Assembly: GCF_002726155.1 (NCBI RefSeq)
Contig: NZ_PBSH01000032.1
Span: forward strand, 45,279-109,278
DNA: 64,000 nucleotides
Direction: 5' to 3'
From: Alcanivorax sp.
GTDB lineage: Bacteria; Pseudomonadota; Gammaproteobacteria; Pseudomonadales; Alcanivoracaceae
Positions within the stretch are counted from its first letter, which is position 1. Every line of letters begins with the position of its first letter. Below the pieces are notes generated by a model. It did no database searches, was not told where the DNA came from, and was given only the letters and a program-made list of their open reading frames with translations. Shown piece by piece: positions 9,411-17,928 of this stretch. The translations under genes and the position numbers were made by a program.

Positions 9411-10735
9411 AGCCTGATATCCACATAGGATTCGCTGCGCTTTTCCTGCACCCAGGTTTCCAGCTCTTCTTCAAAGCGGCGTTTCTGCAGGGCCTGGGTG
9501 GCCTGCATGCGGCGGAATTCGGCGCTCATGTCGGCATCGCGCACGTCGTCTACACGCAGGAAATGCCAGCCAAACTGACTTTCGAACACCGGTGACAGCT
9601 CACCCTCGGGGGTGTTGAGCATCATGTCTTCAAATTCCGGGACCATTTCGCCTTTGTTGACCCAGCCCAGTTCGCCGCCGCTGCGGGCGCTGCCCGGGTC
9701 GTCGGAGAATTCGGCGGCGGTGTCGCTGAACTGTCGCTTGCCGGCGGCGATTTCGTCGTGGAGCCGTATCGCCTGCTTGTGGGCTTGCTCGGCGCTGGTC
9801 AGGGCGTCGGTTTTGATCAGCACATGGCGAACCTGGTACTGGGTAACGACTTTTTCGGAACCGCCCTTGCGGTCGATCATTTTCAGGATATGGAAGCCGG
9901 CGCCGGAGCGCAGTGGTTCGGAAATCTCGCCTTTCTTCAGACCGATGGCGTTTTCAGCAAACAGGGTGGGCCACTGGGCAGCGGGGCGCATGCCCAGGTC
10001 GCCGCCTTCCAGGGCTTTGGGGCCGTCGGACTCAGCCACCGCCAGCTGCTGGAAATCGCCGCCGTCATTGAGCTTTTTGACAATGCCTTCAGCTTTGGCG
10101 CGGGCCTGGGTGATATCTTCCGGGCTGGCTTCTGCGGGAACGCGCACCAGGATGTGGCCCAGATGGAAGTCTTCCTGGAACATCTGTTTGCCCAGCTCGG
10201 AGTTCAGGAAGCGGTCCACTTCCCGGTCGGTGACCTGAATACGGGAGGCCACGCTGCGCTGCTGCAGGCGCGAGATCACCATGTCTTCGCGAATCTGCTC
10301 GCGGAACTGGGGCCAGTCGTAGCCGTCTTCGCGCAGGGCGGCGGAGAAGTCTTCCAGGCTCATGCCATTCTGACGGGCGATGCCGGCCAGGGCCTGATTG
10401 AGGCTGGCGTCGTCAACCTTGATGCCGCCCCGTTCGGCCAGCTGCAGCTGCAGACGTTCCAGTACCATGCGGTCGAGCACCTGCTCGCGCATCACGGCGG
10501 GGGGGGGCAGTTGCTGGCCTTTTTCCTGGAACTGCAGGGCAATGGTGTTGATTCGCTCATCCAGCTCGCTGGCCATGATGGCGCCATCGTTAACCACCGC
10601 CACAATGCGGTCGAGCATCTGCACTTTGGCCTGGCTCCAGGCCGGCACCATCAGCACGGCCATGGCGAACAGGCCAAGCAAGGTGTGTTTTGCATGCAGC
10701 GTGCGGCGTGCAGCCTGCAGCGTTACCTTAATCAT
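9407..10735 (-). CDS. surA: Periplasmic chaperone / peptidyl-prolyl isomerase SurA
   Basis: SurA chaperones outer-membrane beta-barrel proteins, including LptD, across the periplasm. The 442-residue protein has a signal peptide (hydrophobic core about residues 19-32, ending near WSQA), the SurA N-terminal domain beginning VQMLDRIVAVVNDG, and two parvulin-type PPIase domains (about 175-275 and 285-390). The start overlaps the lptD stop by eight bases. Oddly, codons about 4-15 are made of heptad repeat DNA that recurs between genes elsewhere in the window and lengthen the basic N-region of the signal peptide. Confidence 0.96.
   Translation of the reverse strand: MIKVTLQAARRTLHAKHTLLGLFAMAVLMVPAWSQAKVQMLDRIVAVVNDGAIMASELDERINTIALQFQEKGQQLPPPAVMREQVLDRMVLERLQLQLAERGGIKVDDASLNQALAGIARQNGMSLEDFSAALREDGYDWPQFREQIREDMVISRLQQRSVASRIQVTDREVDRFLNSELGKQMFQEDFHLGHILVRVPAEASPEDITQARAKAEGIVKKLNDGGDFQQLAVAESDGPKALEGGDLGMRPAAQWPTLFAENAIGLKKGEISEPLRSGAGFHILKMIDRKGGSEKVVTQYQVRHVLIKTDALTSAEQAHKQAIRLHDEIAAGKRQFSDTAAEFSDDPGSARSGGELGWVNKGEMVPEFEDMMLNTPEGELSPVFESQFGWHFLRVDDVRDADMSAEFRRMQATQALQKRRFEEELETWVQEKRSESYVDIRL
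10692..10726. repeat. Heptad array inside the surA coding sequence
   Basis: Five consecutive 7-base units (GCATGCA, GCGTGCG, GCGTGCA, GCCTGCA, GCGTTAC) lie within the first codons of surA. They match the intergenic heptad family but are translated here into the positively charged part of the signal peptide. Confidence 0.65.
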
Positions 10736-13007
10736 ATTCTCTCCTGTATCCCGGAATGCTGCGCTCCAGTAGGGAATCTATCTGGCCGCCAAAACCACCC
10801 AGGCCGATCATCTGGATCTGGAACGAGACGGTGCTATCCGCCTCAAGGTTGCCGTCACCGTTGTCATCTACCAGTTCGCGCTGGCTCAATAGGCGCAATT
10901 TCCAGCAGCAATTGCGGTATTCGGCACCGGCCATGGTTTCCAGCGAGCGTTGGTTGTCCAGGTCGTATGCCCAACGTCCGATCAGTCGCCAGTGCCGGTG
11001 AACCGGCAGAATAGCGCTGACTTCGGAGGCGCGGATGTCGTCTGCCGGGCGGTCGTGATAGCCCAGGTTGACCACGCGGCGCTCCCGATCGTTATAGCCG
11101 ATCTGGAAGTTGGAACGTTCGCGTTTGTTTTCTTCGGTATCCCACTGGGCCTCTGAGTAGAGGTACCAATCGCGTGCAAAGTTCCAGCGGGCATCGCCGA
11201 TAACCGGTGTCTGGTCGTCGGTGGGGTCTTCCACGGCCCGTTCGGTGATCACTTTGCGGTCGTCAAAATAGAAACCCTGCGCCACCCGCAGGCGCAGCTG
11301 TTCGCGGCCGGTGCCATCATGCAGGAAGCGGCTGGTCAGGCCCACCGCCAATTTTTCTTCATCGCCGATACGGTCGTAACCAATAAAGCGATTTTCCCGG
11401 AACAGCGAGTTATAGGAGAAGGTCAGCTCGCCGGAATCGAAGTTGGGGAGCTCGCTCTGATCTTCATAGGCCACCTTGTTCAGGAACAGGCGCGGTTCCA
11501 GGGTCTGGGTGAAGCTGGCGCCGAACCAGTTTCCGGGGCGCTCGAAGAACAGGCCGGAATCCAGGCTGGCCCCCCAGGTGGTTATGTCCGGGTTGTCCTC
11601 GTCGTTGGCGTCCACGTTATCGAGCTTGTACTGGGTGTGGTAGAGCCGGGTGCGCGGCTCTACATAGCCCCAGGGCTTTTGCAGCCGCATGGACAGGGCC
11701 GGGGCCATGTGGCCACGCAGGCCGGTGGCTTTGCCGCTGTCGTCGGAGTCGCTGCGGTCGAAAGCGGTGACGTCGGACAGCCACAACCCTTTCACCGGGC
11801 CGTAGAGTGTCGGATCGCCGGTCAATTGCAGCTGGGGCAGACGCCGGTAGGGCAGGTCGGCGTCGTCCAGAGTCGGGTCGATGGTCTGCCAGGATTGCAG
11901 CCGGCCGAGTACCTGCCAGGTACGCCCGTAATAGCGGGCTTCTGCCAGCCGTGGCAGGTGGGTCTGGGAGCTGATTTCCAGCCCGGTATCCAGATCCTTG
12001 AAGTAGAAATCGTCGGAGACGTAGGTGAAGTCGGTTTTCAGATTCCAGCGGTTGATGTTGCCATTATGGCTCCAGCGGCCCACCTGGCGGTTTTCGTCAT
12101 CGAATTTACGATCGTTGAACAGCACACCATAGCTGACGCTGCCTTCACCCCAGCGGGACAGGTAGCGGAATTCGCTGTCCACGCCGCTGCCCCGGCCGTC
12201 GATATAACGGGGAGCGATGGTGGCGTCGAATTGCGGGTGCAGGTTCAGGTAAATGGGCTGGGAAATGTCCAGTCCACCACTGTCACCCACGGACAGCGTC
12301 GGGAACAGCAGGCCGGTCTTGCGCCGGTCATCAATGGGGAAAGTCATCCAGGGCAGCCAGAAGATTGGCATGCTTTTGACTTTAAGCACCACGTTGTTGG
12401 CTTCGCCCCAACCTTTGTCCCGATCCAGAAAAATACGGTCGCCCTGCATCACCCAGCCGTTGGAGCCAGGGGCGCAGGTGGTGTAGGTGCCGTTGGTGAT
12501 GGTGGTGGTGTTCTGGTTCAGAAAGATATAATCGGCGTTGCCGCGGGCGCCGTTGTCGAACATGGAGTAACGCACGCCTTGCAGGCTGCCTTCCTTGCGC
12601 CGCGTCTGCCCGCTCATGTTGTCGGCAATAAACGTGGCTCTGTCGCTTTCCAGTCGCATGCCACTTTCCAGCTCGAACTTGCCGGTGGCTTGATCGAGCT
12701 CGGCAATGTCAGTGGTGATGCGGCGGCCGGGCTGTTCAATCAGCACATCGCCATCCAGCTTGATCAGGCCGTCCTGGGTCAGGGTGGAGTGATCCGCGGT
12801 CACCACCGTATCACTGCCATCCACGGGCATGCCGACACGGGGGTTATAGTAAATGCCGCCGCACCACTCGGGTATCGGCCGCTGTTGCACGGCAGGGAAC
12901 GTGGCCATCTCTTCGCGGTCAACCCAGTTCAGGTCGTTTTCCGCAAGGCTGGTCCCTGAGGCAAGCAGCAGGGCAGGAATCAATAATCGAGGTATGGGCA
13001 GTGGCAT
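10728..13007 (-). CDS. lptD: LPS-assembly outer membrane protein LptD
   Basis: LptD is the outer-membrane beta-barrel that, with LptE, inserts lipopolysaccharide into the outer leaflet. The 759-residue protein has a short signal peptide (about 1-22), an N-terminal OstA-like beta-jellyroll with STLTQDGLIKLDGDV (about 90-210), and a long C-terminal barrel rich in aromatic strands. Two N-terminal and two adjacent C-terminal cysteines (IPEWCG, YTTCAPG, RNCCWK) match the inter-domain disulfide plan of the family. It is first in the operon with surA and divergent from amgK across 89 bp. Confidence 0.96.
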   Translation of the reverse strand: MPLPIPRLLIPALLLASGTSLAENDLNWVDREEMATFPAVQQRPIPEWCGGIYYNPRVGMPVDGSDTVVTADHSTLTQDGLIKLDGDVLIEQPGRRITTDIAELDQATGKFELESGMRLESDRATFIADNMSGQTRRKEGSLQGVRYSMFDNGARGNADYIFLNQNTTTITNGTYTTCAPGSNGWVMQGDRIFLDRDKGWGEANNVVLKVKSMPIFWLPWMTFPIDDRRKTGLLFPTLSVGDSGGLDISQPIYLNLHPQFDATIAPRYIDGRGSGVDSEFRYLSRWGEGSVSYGVLFNDRKFDDENRQVGRWSHNGNINRWNLKTDFTYVSDDFYFKDLDTGLEISSQTHLPRLAEARYYGRTWQVLGRLQSWQTIDPTLDDADLPYRRLPQLQLTGDPTLYGPVKGLWLSDVTAFDRSDSDDSGKATGLRGHMAPALSMRLQKPWGYVEPRTRLYHTQYKLDNVDANDEDNPDITTWGASLDSGLFFERPGNWFGASFTQTLEPRLFLNKVAYEDQSELPNFDSGELTFSYNSLFRENRFIGYDRIGDEEKLAVGLTSRFLHDGTGREQLRLRVAQGFYFDDRKVITERAVEDPTDDQTPVIGDARWNFARDWYLYSEAQWDTEENKRERSNFQIGYNDRERRVVNLGYHDRPADDIRASEVSAILPVHRHWRLIGRWAYDLDNQRSLETMAGAEYRNCCWKLRLLSQRELVDDNGDGNLEADSTVSFQIQMIGLGGFGGQIDSLLERSIPGYRREYD

Positions 13008-13096
13008 CAGCTGCTCAGAACAGGTAAAAAGGCCGCTTTAATGGCGGGCGACTTTCCGTCCACCAAAAGCGGCAGTGTAATCGAACAAGGAAGGCA

Positions 13097-14101
13097 ATGC
13101 AGCCTGATAAAAGTAAATCTGAAGCAAGCCCGGACCCGAGAAAGCACGCCCTTGACCAGTGGGTAAGCGCTTACCTTGGTGAGCCAGTGGTTGGTGAACC
13201 TGCGTCAGCGGACGCCAGCTTCCGCCGCTATTTCCGTTATTTCCACGGTGATACCAGCCTGGTGGCCATGGATGCCCCACCGGAACAGGAAGATTGCCGC
13301 CCCTTCGTGGATATTGCTGAGCGCCTGAAACAGGCGGGTCTGCATGTGCCTGCCATTGTGCATCAGGATTTGCGGCAGGGGTTCTTGTTGCTCAGCGACA
13401 TGGGCACACAAACCTGGCTGACCGCATTGAACGAAGCCAATGCCAATGATTGGTATAGCGCCGCCATTGATGCTCTGATCACTCAGCAATTGCATACCGA
13501 TACCGCGGGCTTGCCGCAGTACGACGAAGCCTTGCTGCAGCGGGAGCTGGAGCTGTTCCCTCAATGGTACTTGTTCCGTCATCGCGAAAAGGTGGTGACC
13601 GGGGAGCTGCGTCAACGGCTGGATCGCGTGTTTGATGTGCTGATTCGTTCTGCCCTGGCGCAGCCGCAGGTGTTTGTGCATCGTGATTACATGCCGCGCA
13701 ACCTGATGGTGTCCGACCCGAACCCGGGGGTGATTGATTTTCAGGATGCGGTGGCCGGGCCGATCACCTATGACGTGATCAGCCTGTTCAAAGATGCGTT
13801 TCTAAGCTGGCCGGAAGAGCGGGTGCTCCGTTGGCTGCGCGAGTATTTCGACAAGGCAACGGCGGCGGGTTTGCCGCTGCCGGCGTCCTTTGAGGATTTT
13901 CTGCGCGACTGCGATTTGATGGGTGCCCAGCGCCACATCAAGGTCATCGGTATTTTTGCCCGTATCTGTCATCGCGATGGCAAGCCCAAGTATCTGGGCG
14001 ATGTGCCCCGGTTCTTTGCGTACCTGCGCACGGTCATCGCCCGTCGCCCGGAGCTGGCGGACCTGCAATGGGTGCTGGACCAGATCGAGGATAACGAGTG
14101 A
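13097..14101 (+). CDS. amgK: Anomeric MurNAc/GlcNAc kinase AmgK (APH fold)
   Basis: AmgK phosphorylates N-acetylmuramate and N-acetylglucosamine at C1 with ATP in the peptidoglycan-recycling shortcut that bypasses de novo UDP-MurNAc synthesis; this is known from Pseudomonas putida. The 334-residue protein has an aminoglycoside-phosphotransferase fold with the catalytic loop [13 protein letters not shown] near residue 195 and the metal-binding GVIDFQDA near residue 212. It overlaps the next gene, murU, by four bases and is divergent from lptD, the same arrangement as in pseudomonads, which supports the specific name over a generic phosphotransferase. Confidence 0.92.
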   Translation: MQPDKSKSEASPDPRKHALDQWVSAYLGEPVVGEPASADASFRRYFRYFHGDTSLVAMDAPPEQEDCRPFVDIAERLKQAGLHVPAIVHQDLRQGFLLLSDMGTQTWLTALNEANANDWYSAAIDALITQQLHTDTAGLPQYDEALLQRELELFPQWYLFRHREKVVTGELRQRLDRVFDVLIRSALAQPQVFVHRDYMPRNLMVSDPNPGVIDFQDAVAGPITYDVISLFKDAFLSWPEERVLRWLREYFDKATAAGLPLPASFEDFLRDCDLMGAQRHIKVIGIFARICHRDGKPKYLGDVPRFFAYLRTVIARRPELADLQWVLDQIEDNE

Positions 14102-14763
14102 AGGCGATGATCTTGGCCGCCGGTTACGGCAAACGGATGCGGCCACTCACCGACCACACACCCAAACCGTTGCTGCAGGCCGGTGGTAAAGCATTAATCG
14201 AATACCACATCGAGGCCCTGCGCGATGCTGGTATCGAATCATTGGTCATCAACACCGGCTGGCTGGGCGAGACGCTGGCGGCGACCTTGGGCGATGGCGC
14301 TCGCTATGGCATTCCCATCGTTTATTCCCATGAAGGCACACCGCTGGAAACCGCCGGGGGCATCAAGCGGGCCCTGCCATTGCTGGGCGATCAGCCTTTC
14401 GCGCTGGTCAACGGCGATATCTGGACCGATTTTGACTTGTCCCGGTTGCTGGGTGATTGCCCTGACCCGGTGCATCTGGTGCTGGCGGATAATCCTACGC
14501 ACCACCCGCAAGGGGATTTTCATCTGACAGAGGCCGGTCGGTTGCGCGATAATGCCGAGCCCAGGCTCACCTATGCCGGTATTGGTCGCTTTGATCCAGC
14601 CGTGTTCGTCAATCTGCCCGACGGCGAAGCCAAGCTGGCGCCGCTATTGCGGGCGGCCATGGCGGATGACGCCGCTAGCGGTGAACACCACCGTGGCCAA
14701 TGGTGGGATATTGGCACCCCGGAACGCCTGGACGAACTGGATCGGTTACTCAAGAGCGCCTGA
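14098..14763 (+). CDS. murU: N-acetylmuramate-1-phosphate uridylyltransferase MurU
   Basis: MurU transfers UMP from UTP to MurNAc-1-phosphate, giving UDP-MurNAc in the cell-wall recycling route; AmgK makes its substrate. The protein (221 residues) is a nucleotidyltransferase with the N-terminal signature [16 protein letters not shown] and [14 protein letters not shown], and the metal-binding NGDIWTD near residue 105. The start is a GTG overlapping the amgK stop (GTGA). This route is associated with intrinsic fosfomycin resistance in pseudomonads because it bypasses MurA. Confidence 0.92.
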   Translation: MKAMILAAGYGKRMRPLTDHTPKPLLQAGGKALIEYHIEALRDAGIESLVINTGWLGETLAATLGDGARYGIPIVYSHEGTPLETAGGIKRALPLLGDQPFALVNGDIWTDFDLSRLLGDCPDPVHLVLADNPTHHPQGDFHLTEAGRLRDNAEPRLTYAGIGRFDPAVFVNLPDGEAKLAPLLRAAMADDAASGEHHRGQWWDIGTPERLDELDRLLKSA

Positions 14764-14783
14764 TCCAGCGCCGAAAATGGTTT

Positions 14784-14812
14784 TGTAGGAGCGTCGGTGG
14801 CGGCGCGATTAC
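14784..14812. repeat. Single REP-like unit (GTAGGAGC family)
   Basis: The string TGTAGGAGCGTCGGTGGCGG matches one arm of the larger REP-like pairs at 15614, 21075, 29748 and 38730, but no inverted partner follows. It abuts the GAGT heptad element. Confidence 0.5.
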
Positions 14813-14815
14813 ATA

Positions 14816-14904
14816 GTGACGAGTTGCGAGTAACGAGTTTCGAAAGGCAAAACATTCGCCTTTGGACTTGGGTTTTCGCAACTCGAAACTCGTCACTCGC
14901 AACT
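14816..14904. repeat. Inverted GAGTNNC heptad element upstream of rpe
   Basis: The left array (14816-14842) reads GACGAGTTGCGAGTAACGAG and continues. The right array (14877-14904) is its near-perfect reverse complement (ACTCGAAACTCGTCACTCGC). The 7-base period is GAGTNNC. A central segment with CAAAAC and CGCCTTTGG is shared with the element at 63832. The rpe ribosome site GAGGA lies just downstream. Confidence 0.65.
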
Positions 14905-14926
14905 GCCTTTACACTGAGGAATACTC

Positions 14927-15601
14927 ATGCCCAAGCAGGATTACCTGATCGCCCCCTCTATCCTCGCCGCCAACTTTGCCCGTCTTGGCGAAGAGTGCGA
15001 CAACGTACTGGCCGCCGGGGCGGACGTGATCCACTTCGACGTGATGGACAATCATTACGTGCCCAACCTGACCATCGGCCCCATGGTCTGCAAGGCCCTG
15101 CGCGATCACGGCATCACCGCCCCCATCGACGTGCACCTGATGGTCAGCCCGGTGGATGAACTGATCAGCATGTTCGCTGAAGCCGGCGCCAGCTACATCA
15201 CCTTCCACCCGGAAGCCAGCCAGCACGTGGACCGCTCCCTGCAGTTGATCAAGAGCTACGGCTGCAAGGCCGGCCTGGTCCTCAACCCGGCCACTCGCCC
15301 GGACTGCCTGGAATACGTGATGGACAAGCTGGACATGATCCTGCTGATGAGCGTGAACCCGGGCTACGGCGGTCAGAAGTTTATCCCCTCCACCCTGGAC
15401 AAGACCCGCGCCGTGCGCCAGCTGATCGACGCCAGCGGCTACGATATCCGCCTGGAAGTGGATGGCGGCGTCTCCGAGAAGAACATCCGCGAAGTCGCCG
15501 CCGCCGGCGCCGACACCTTCGTGGCCGGCTCCGCCATCTTCGGCAAAGACGACTACGCCGCCGTTATCCAGCAAATGCGCGACGAGCTGGCTAAAGCCTA
15601 A
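14927..15601 (+). CDS. rpe: Ribulose-phosphate 3-epimerase
   Basis: Rpe interconverts ribulose 5-phosphate and xylulose 5-phosphate in the pentose phosphate pathway. The 224-residue TIM barrel is complete: [16 protein letters not shown] at the start, [12 protein letters not shown] (active-site Asp and metal ligands), [19 protein letters not shown] and the phosphate-binding VDGGVSEKN. The ATG is preceded by GAGGA. In pseudomonads rpe usually leads into gph and trpE; here trpE is 16.5 kb downstream and no gph is present between them, so the ancestral block seems to have been split. Confidence 0.97.
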   Translation: MPKQDYLIAPSILAANFARLGEECDNVLAAGADVIHFDVMDNHYVPNLTIGPMVCKALRDHGITAPIDVHLMVSPVDELISMFAEAGASYITFHPEASQHVDRSLQLIKSYGCKAGLVLNPATRPDCLEYVMDKLDMILLMSVNPGYGGQKFIPSTLDKTRAVRQLIDASGYDIRLEVDGGVSEKNIREVAAAGADTFVAGSAIFGKDDYAAVIQQMRDELAKA

Positions 15602-15613
15602 CAGCGAACCCAT

Positions 15614-15713
15614 TGTAGGAGCGCCACTTGAGGCGCGAACCTGAGCTAAAGCGAAGGATCGGTTGAATGCCCTCGCCAAGGCTCGGGTTCGCGCCTCAAG
15701 TGGCGCTCCTACA
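15614..15713. repeat. REP-like inverted pair with 28-bp perfect arms
   Basis: The arm 15614-15641 (TGTAGGAGCGCCACTTGAGG...) is exactly complementary to 15686-15713, with a 44-base loop. It belongs to the GTAGGAGC REP family seen several times in the window and may act as the rpe transcript end. Confidence 0.75.
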
Positions 15714-15786
15714 TCAAGATGGTTCTTATGGAACCTTCCCGCCGCCCGGCTGCCTGACTCCTTAAGTCAGCCATCACTATCACGCC

Positions 15787-16308
15787 ATGCCCCGCTATAC
15801 CGCCATTCCTGTCCGGATTCCCTCCCTACTTCTGGTCTTAACCAGCTTGGCAGCCTGCAGCCTGGTGCCCGCCGAGCGGCAATCCCCTCAACCTGACATT
15901 ACCGAAGTACCGCTGGAACTTCCGCCCCAGCAATCCCTGATCCTAGACAGCCTGCTCGCCCAGAAAGAAGACTGGCAGGGCGTGCCTTATCAATACGGCG
16001 GCCTCAGCCCCAAAGGTGTGGATTGCTCCGGCTTTGTCTACCTCACCTTCCTCTCGCAGCTGAACATGAAAGTCCCCCGTACCACCTCCGCCCTGATGCA
16101 GGAAGGCGAACCCGTGGCCCGCAACGAACTGGAAGTCGGCGACCTGGTGTTCTTCAAAACCGGACCGGGCAATCGCCACGTGGGAATTTACATGGGTGGG
16201 GATGAATTTATGCATGCATCGGTGAGTAGCGGTGTCATGCAATCGTCGCTCAACAACCCCTATTGGAGACAGCGCTACTGGAAGGCCAGGCGGCTGGTGA
16301 ATCGGTAG
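15787..16308 (+). CDS. NlpC/P60 family lipoprotein, cell-wall peptidase
   Basis: This 173-residue envelope protein is a likely gamma-D-glutamyl-meso-diaminopimelate endopeptidase. It has a lipoprotein signal with lipobox LAAC (Cys about residue 23), a short linker, and an NlpC/P60 domain with the catalytic Cys in GVDCSGFVY, the first His in NRHVGIYMG, and a third polar His in FMHASVSSG. The length fits the E. coli Spr/MepS type, and the sole domain is the peptidase. It stands alone between two repeat-rich gaps, so the genomic context adds little; its exact bond specificity is not deducible. Confidence 0.9.
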   Translation: MPRYTAIPVRIPSLLLVLTSLAACSLVPAERQSPQPDITEVPLELPPQQSLILDSLLAQKEDWQGVPYQYGGLSPKGVDCSGFVYLTFLSQLNMKVPRTTSALMQEGEPVARNELEVGDLVFFKTGPGNRHVGIYMGGDEFMHASVSSGVMQSSLNNPYWRQRYWKARRLVNR

Positions 16309-16638
16309 CGCACGTTCGGTCTTACTCTTAAGAAATTTCCCGGATCCCCCGCGTCTCCCGAAATCACAGCACCAAGGCGAAACCCGCTAGAAAAGCGGGC
16401 GATCTTTGTCTCCAAGAAAACTCCAGCCCCGGCCTCTTCGTTAATCGAATCCCAGCCCGTTTTCATCTACGCGTAAGTTTGATATGTAGGATATGGCTTA
16501 CATGAATTTGTAAGTGGTTGAGTTAGGGTTGGTTTTTGAGCGGGGCGGGGTTCACATTAGGGATGCAATCGGCAAGACTTGATCTAAGTCTTTCATTGTC
16601 GAGTTGTTAGTCGGGGATACGTTTTAAAAGGAAGGATT
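16309..16638. other. Intergenic region with little recognisable content
   Basis: This 330-bp stretch contains a short hairpin (CCCGCT/AGCGGG, 16383-16399) that could end the NlpC/P60 transcript, and then AT-richer sequence leading to the next lipoprotein gene, whose start is preceded by AAGGAAGG. No ORF above background, RNA gene or promoter was convincingly seen. Confidence 0.4.
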
Positions 16639-17094
16639 ATGAAGTTGGTTATAAAAACAGTCATCACCGCGTTATCAATGTCATTTTTTTTGGGGTGCAC
16701 TATCGCCACGCCGGTTGTGTCCAGCGGAAAATATGAGGGGATGGCTAATGATGACCCTGCCATGAGCAAAATCTACGTATATAGAGATCAGGCGTTTGCT
16801 GGTGGGACTAATCAATATGATGTGATGGTAAATGGTGTCCTGTCCGGGTCATTGCCTAACGGTTCATTCTTCGAAACTGAGGTTGAGCCCGGCGATACCA
16901 AAGTTGAGCCAAGAACATTGACCTCCTTTGGGTTTGGTAAAGGTGTTTCCAGCATGACCGACCCCGGAGGGATTTACTGTTTCAAGCTAACGTTGAATTT
17001 CTGTCTTCAGTGTAAAAGTGCTGACATAGATAAAATTGACACTGAACAATGCGAAAGCGAGATACAGAATCTTAAGAAAGTTGAGTTGAAGTGA
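16639..17094 (+). CDS. DUF2846-like lipoprotein
   Basis: This is a 151-residue probable lipoprotein with a signal peptide and lipobox-like FFLGC (Cys about residue 20). The mature part resembles the DUF2846 beta-rich fold: KIYVYRDQAFAGG, then DVMVNGVLSGSLPNGSFFETEVEPG. Three extra cysteines (YCFK, NFCLQCK, EQCE) in the C-terminal quarter are unusual for a lipoprotein and could form disulfides. Base composition is visibly more AT-rich than the flanking housekeeping genes, as is the next hypothetical gene, suggesting later acquisition. No function can be assigned. Confidence 0.75.
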   Translation: MKLVIKTVITALSMSFFLGCTIATPVVSSGKYEGMANDDPAMSKIYVYRDQAFAGGTNQYDVMVNGVLSGSLPNGSFFETEVEPGDTKVEPRTLTSFGFGKGVSSMTDPGGIYCFKLTLNFCLQCKSADIDKIDTEQCESEIQNLKKVELK

Positions 17095-17140
17095 ATAAAA
17101 GGGTTGAGGGGCTAAATAGCTTAAGGTCTTACGTTGTGTG

Positions 17141-17266
17141 TCAAGGTGCACGATGCAAGACCTGACCCCAATCCTCACAATCCTCGCTCAAAGGCATATT
17201 CCTGCCGAATCCACCCTTCATACCGGTCGTGCAGGTTTGGGGTCGGGTCTTGCATCGTGCACTTGA
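17141..17266. repeat. Inverted repeat enclosing a fragment of the HD-hydrolase gene
   Basis: The left arm (17141-17171) contains GTGCACGATGCAAGACCTG; the right arm (17237-17266) is its reverse complement with one substitution and one deletion. The motif GCAAGACCTGACCCC resembles palindromes associated with REP-type (RAYT) transposases, by recollection only. Between the arms, 17196-17230 matches 18091-18125, inside the downstream HD-hydrolase gene, at 33 of 35 bases. No transposase is in the window. Confidence 0.7.
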
Positions 17267-17350
17267 GCTCAAGACTCAATACCTTCCTTCAGTACTTGAT
17301 CCGAAAAAAAGGATATAAATAATGCGTGTCTGCATAGTGTTGGTATTTAA

Positions 17351-17887
17351 ATGATAAAAGGTTTTCCTGTAGGGCTATTGGTGATAGCTGTTGGGATGAT
17401 TTCCCAGATGGGTTTCTTGTTGAATGCCGATGTCATTGAGGGGCAGTATTTAACTCTAATTGGCATCGTTTTTGGCTTATCTGCAGGTTTGTTATTTATT
17501 GTTTATCGAAGATGGCGACTCTTTAGGAAAATACATGTTTTCCATAATTCAAATAAGTTGCCTTGGTACAAGAAACCGCCTAACCACTACATGGTATTCG
17601 CTTTATGCATATTGGGAGGAATGGTCTCAGTAACGTTAATCAACAATATGTCCGATACCGGGGATCAAAGAGTTGAGATTTATAATGTCACCGGAATAGG
17701 CGAGCAGAGGGTGCGCTATGAGGTTTTCAAGTATTTACGGCTAAGCAATGGGTTAAAGACGATCACATATCGGCCCGGGGATAACCAAAATTTCACTCTT
17801 GGTGAAGAGGTTGAGGTTACGATCGAAAAAGGGCTGCTTGGCTTTTCACAGGTTCTTGATGCTAAGCCAACAAGACGACAATGGTAA
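17351..17887 (+). CDS. Hypothetical inner-membrane protein
   Basis: I do not recognise this 178-residue protein. It has three hydrophobic segments (about residues 4-22, 32-52 and 78-98) separated by a basic loop (RRWRLFRK), then a soluble C-terminal part of about 75 residues rich in beta-type sequence (YNVTGIGEQRVRYEVF, LGEEVEVTIEKG). The ribosome site is weak, so the start is uncertain. Like the DUF2846 gene upstream, it is AT-richer than its surroundings and is preceded by the inverted-repeat element, so this two-gene patch may be an insertion relative to neighbours. Confidence 0.6.
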   Translation: MIKGFPVGLLVIAVGMISQMGFLLNADVIEGQYLTLIGIVFGLSAGLLFIVYRRWRLFRKIHVFHNSNKLPWYKKPPNHYMVFALCILGGMVSVTLINNMSDTGDQRVEIYNVTGIGEQRVRYEVFKYLRLSNGLKTITYRPGDNQNFTLGEEVEVTIEKGLLGFSQVLDAKPTRRQW

Positions 17888-17928
17888 AAGTGAGGGTAAG
17901 ATCGCCCATTTCCCAAAGCGTGTAACAA

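Noticed and set aside
11319-12959. 546-residue ORF antisense to lptD
   Set aside because: It is fully covered by lptD, whose signal peptide, cysteines and barrel are clear. The composition is Gly/Ala/Val-rich, as expected for a reverse-frame shadow.
16987-17178. 63-residue minus-strand ORF over the DUF2846 gene end
   Set aside because: It overlaps the lipoprotein gene antisense and the inverted-repeat arm; no support for coding.
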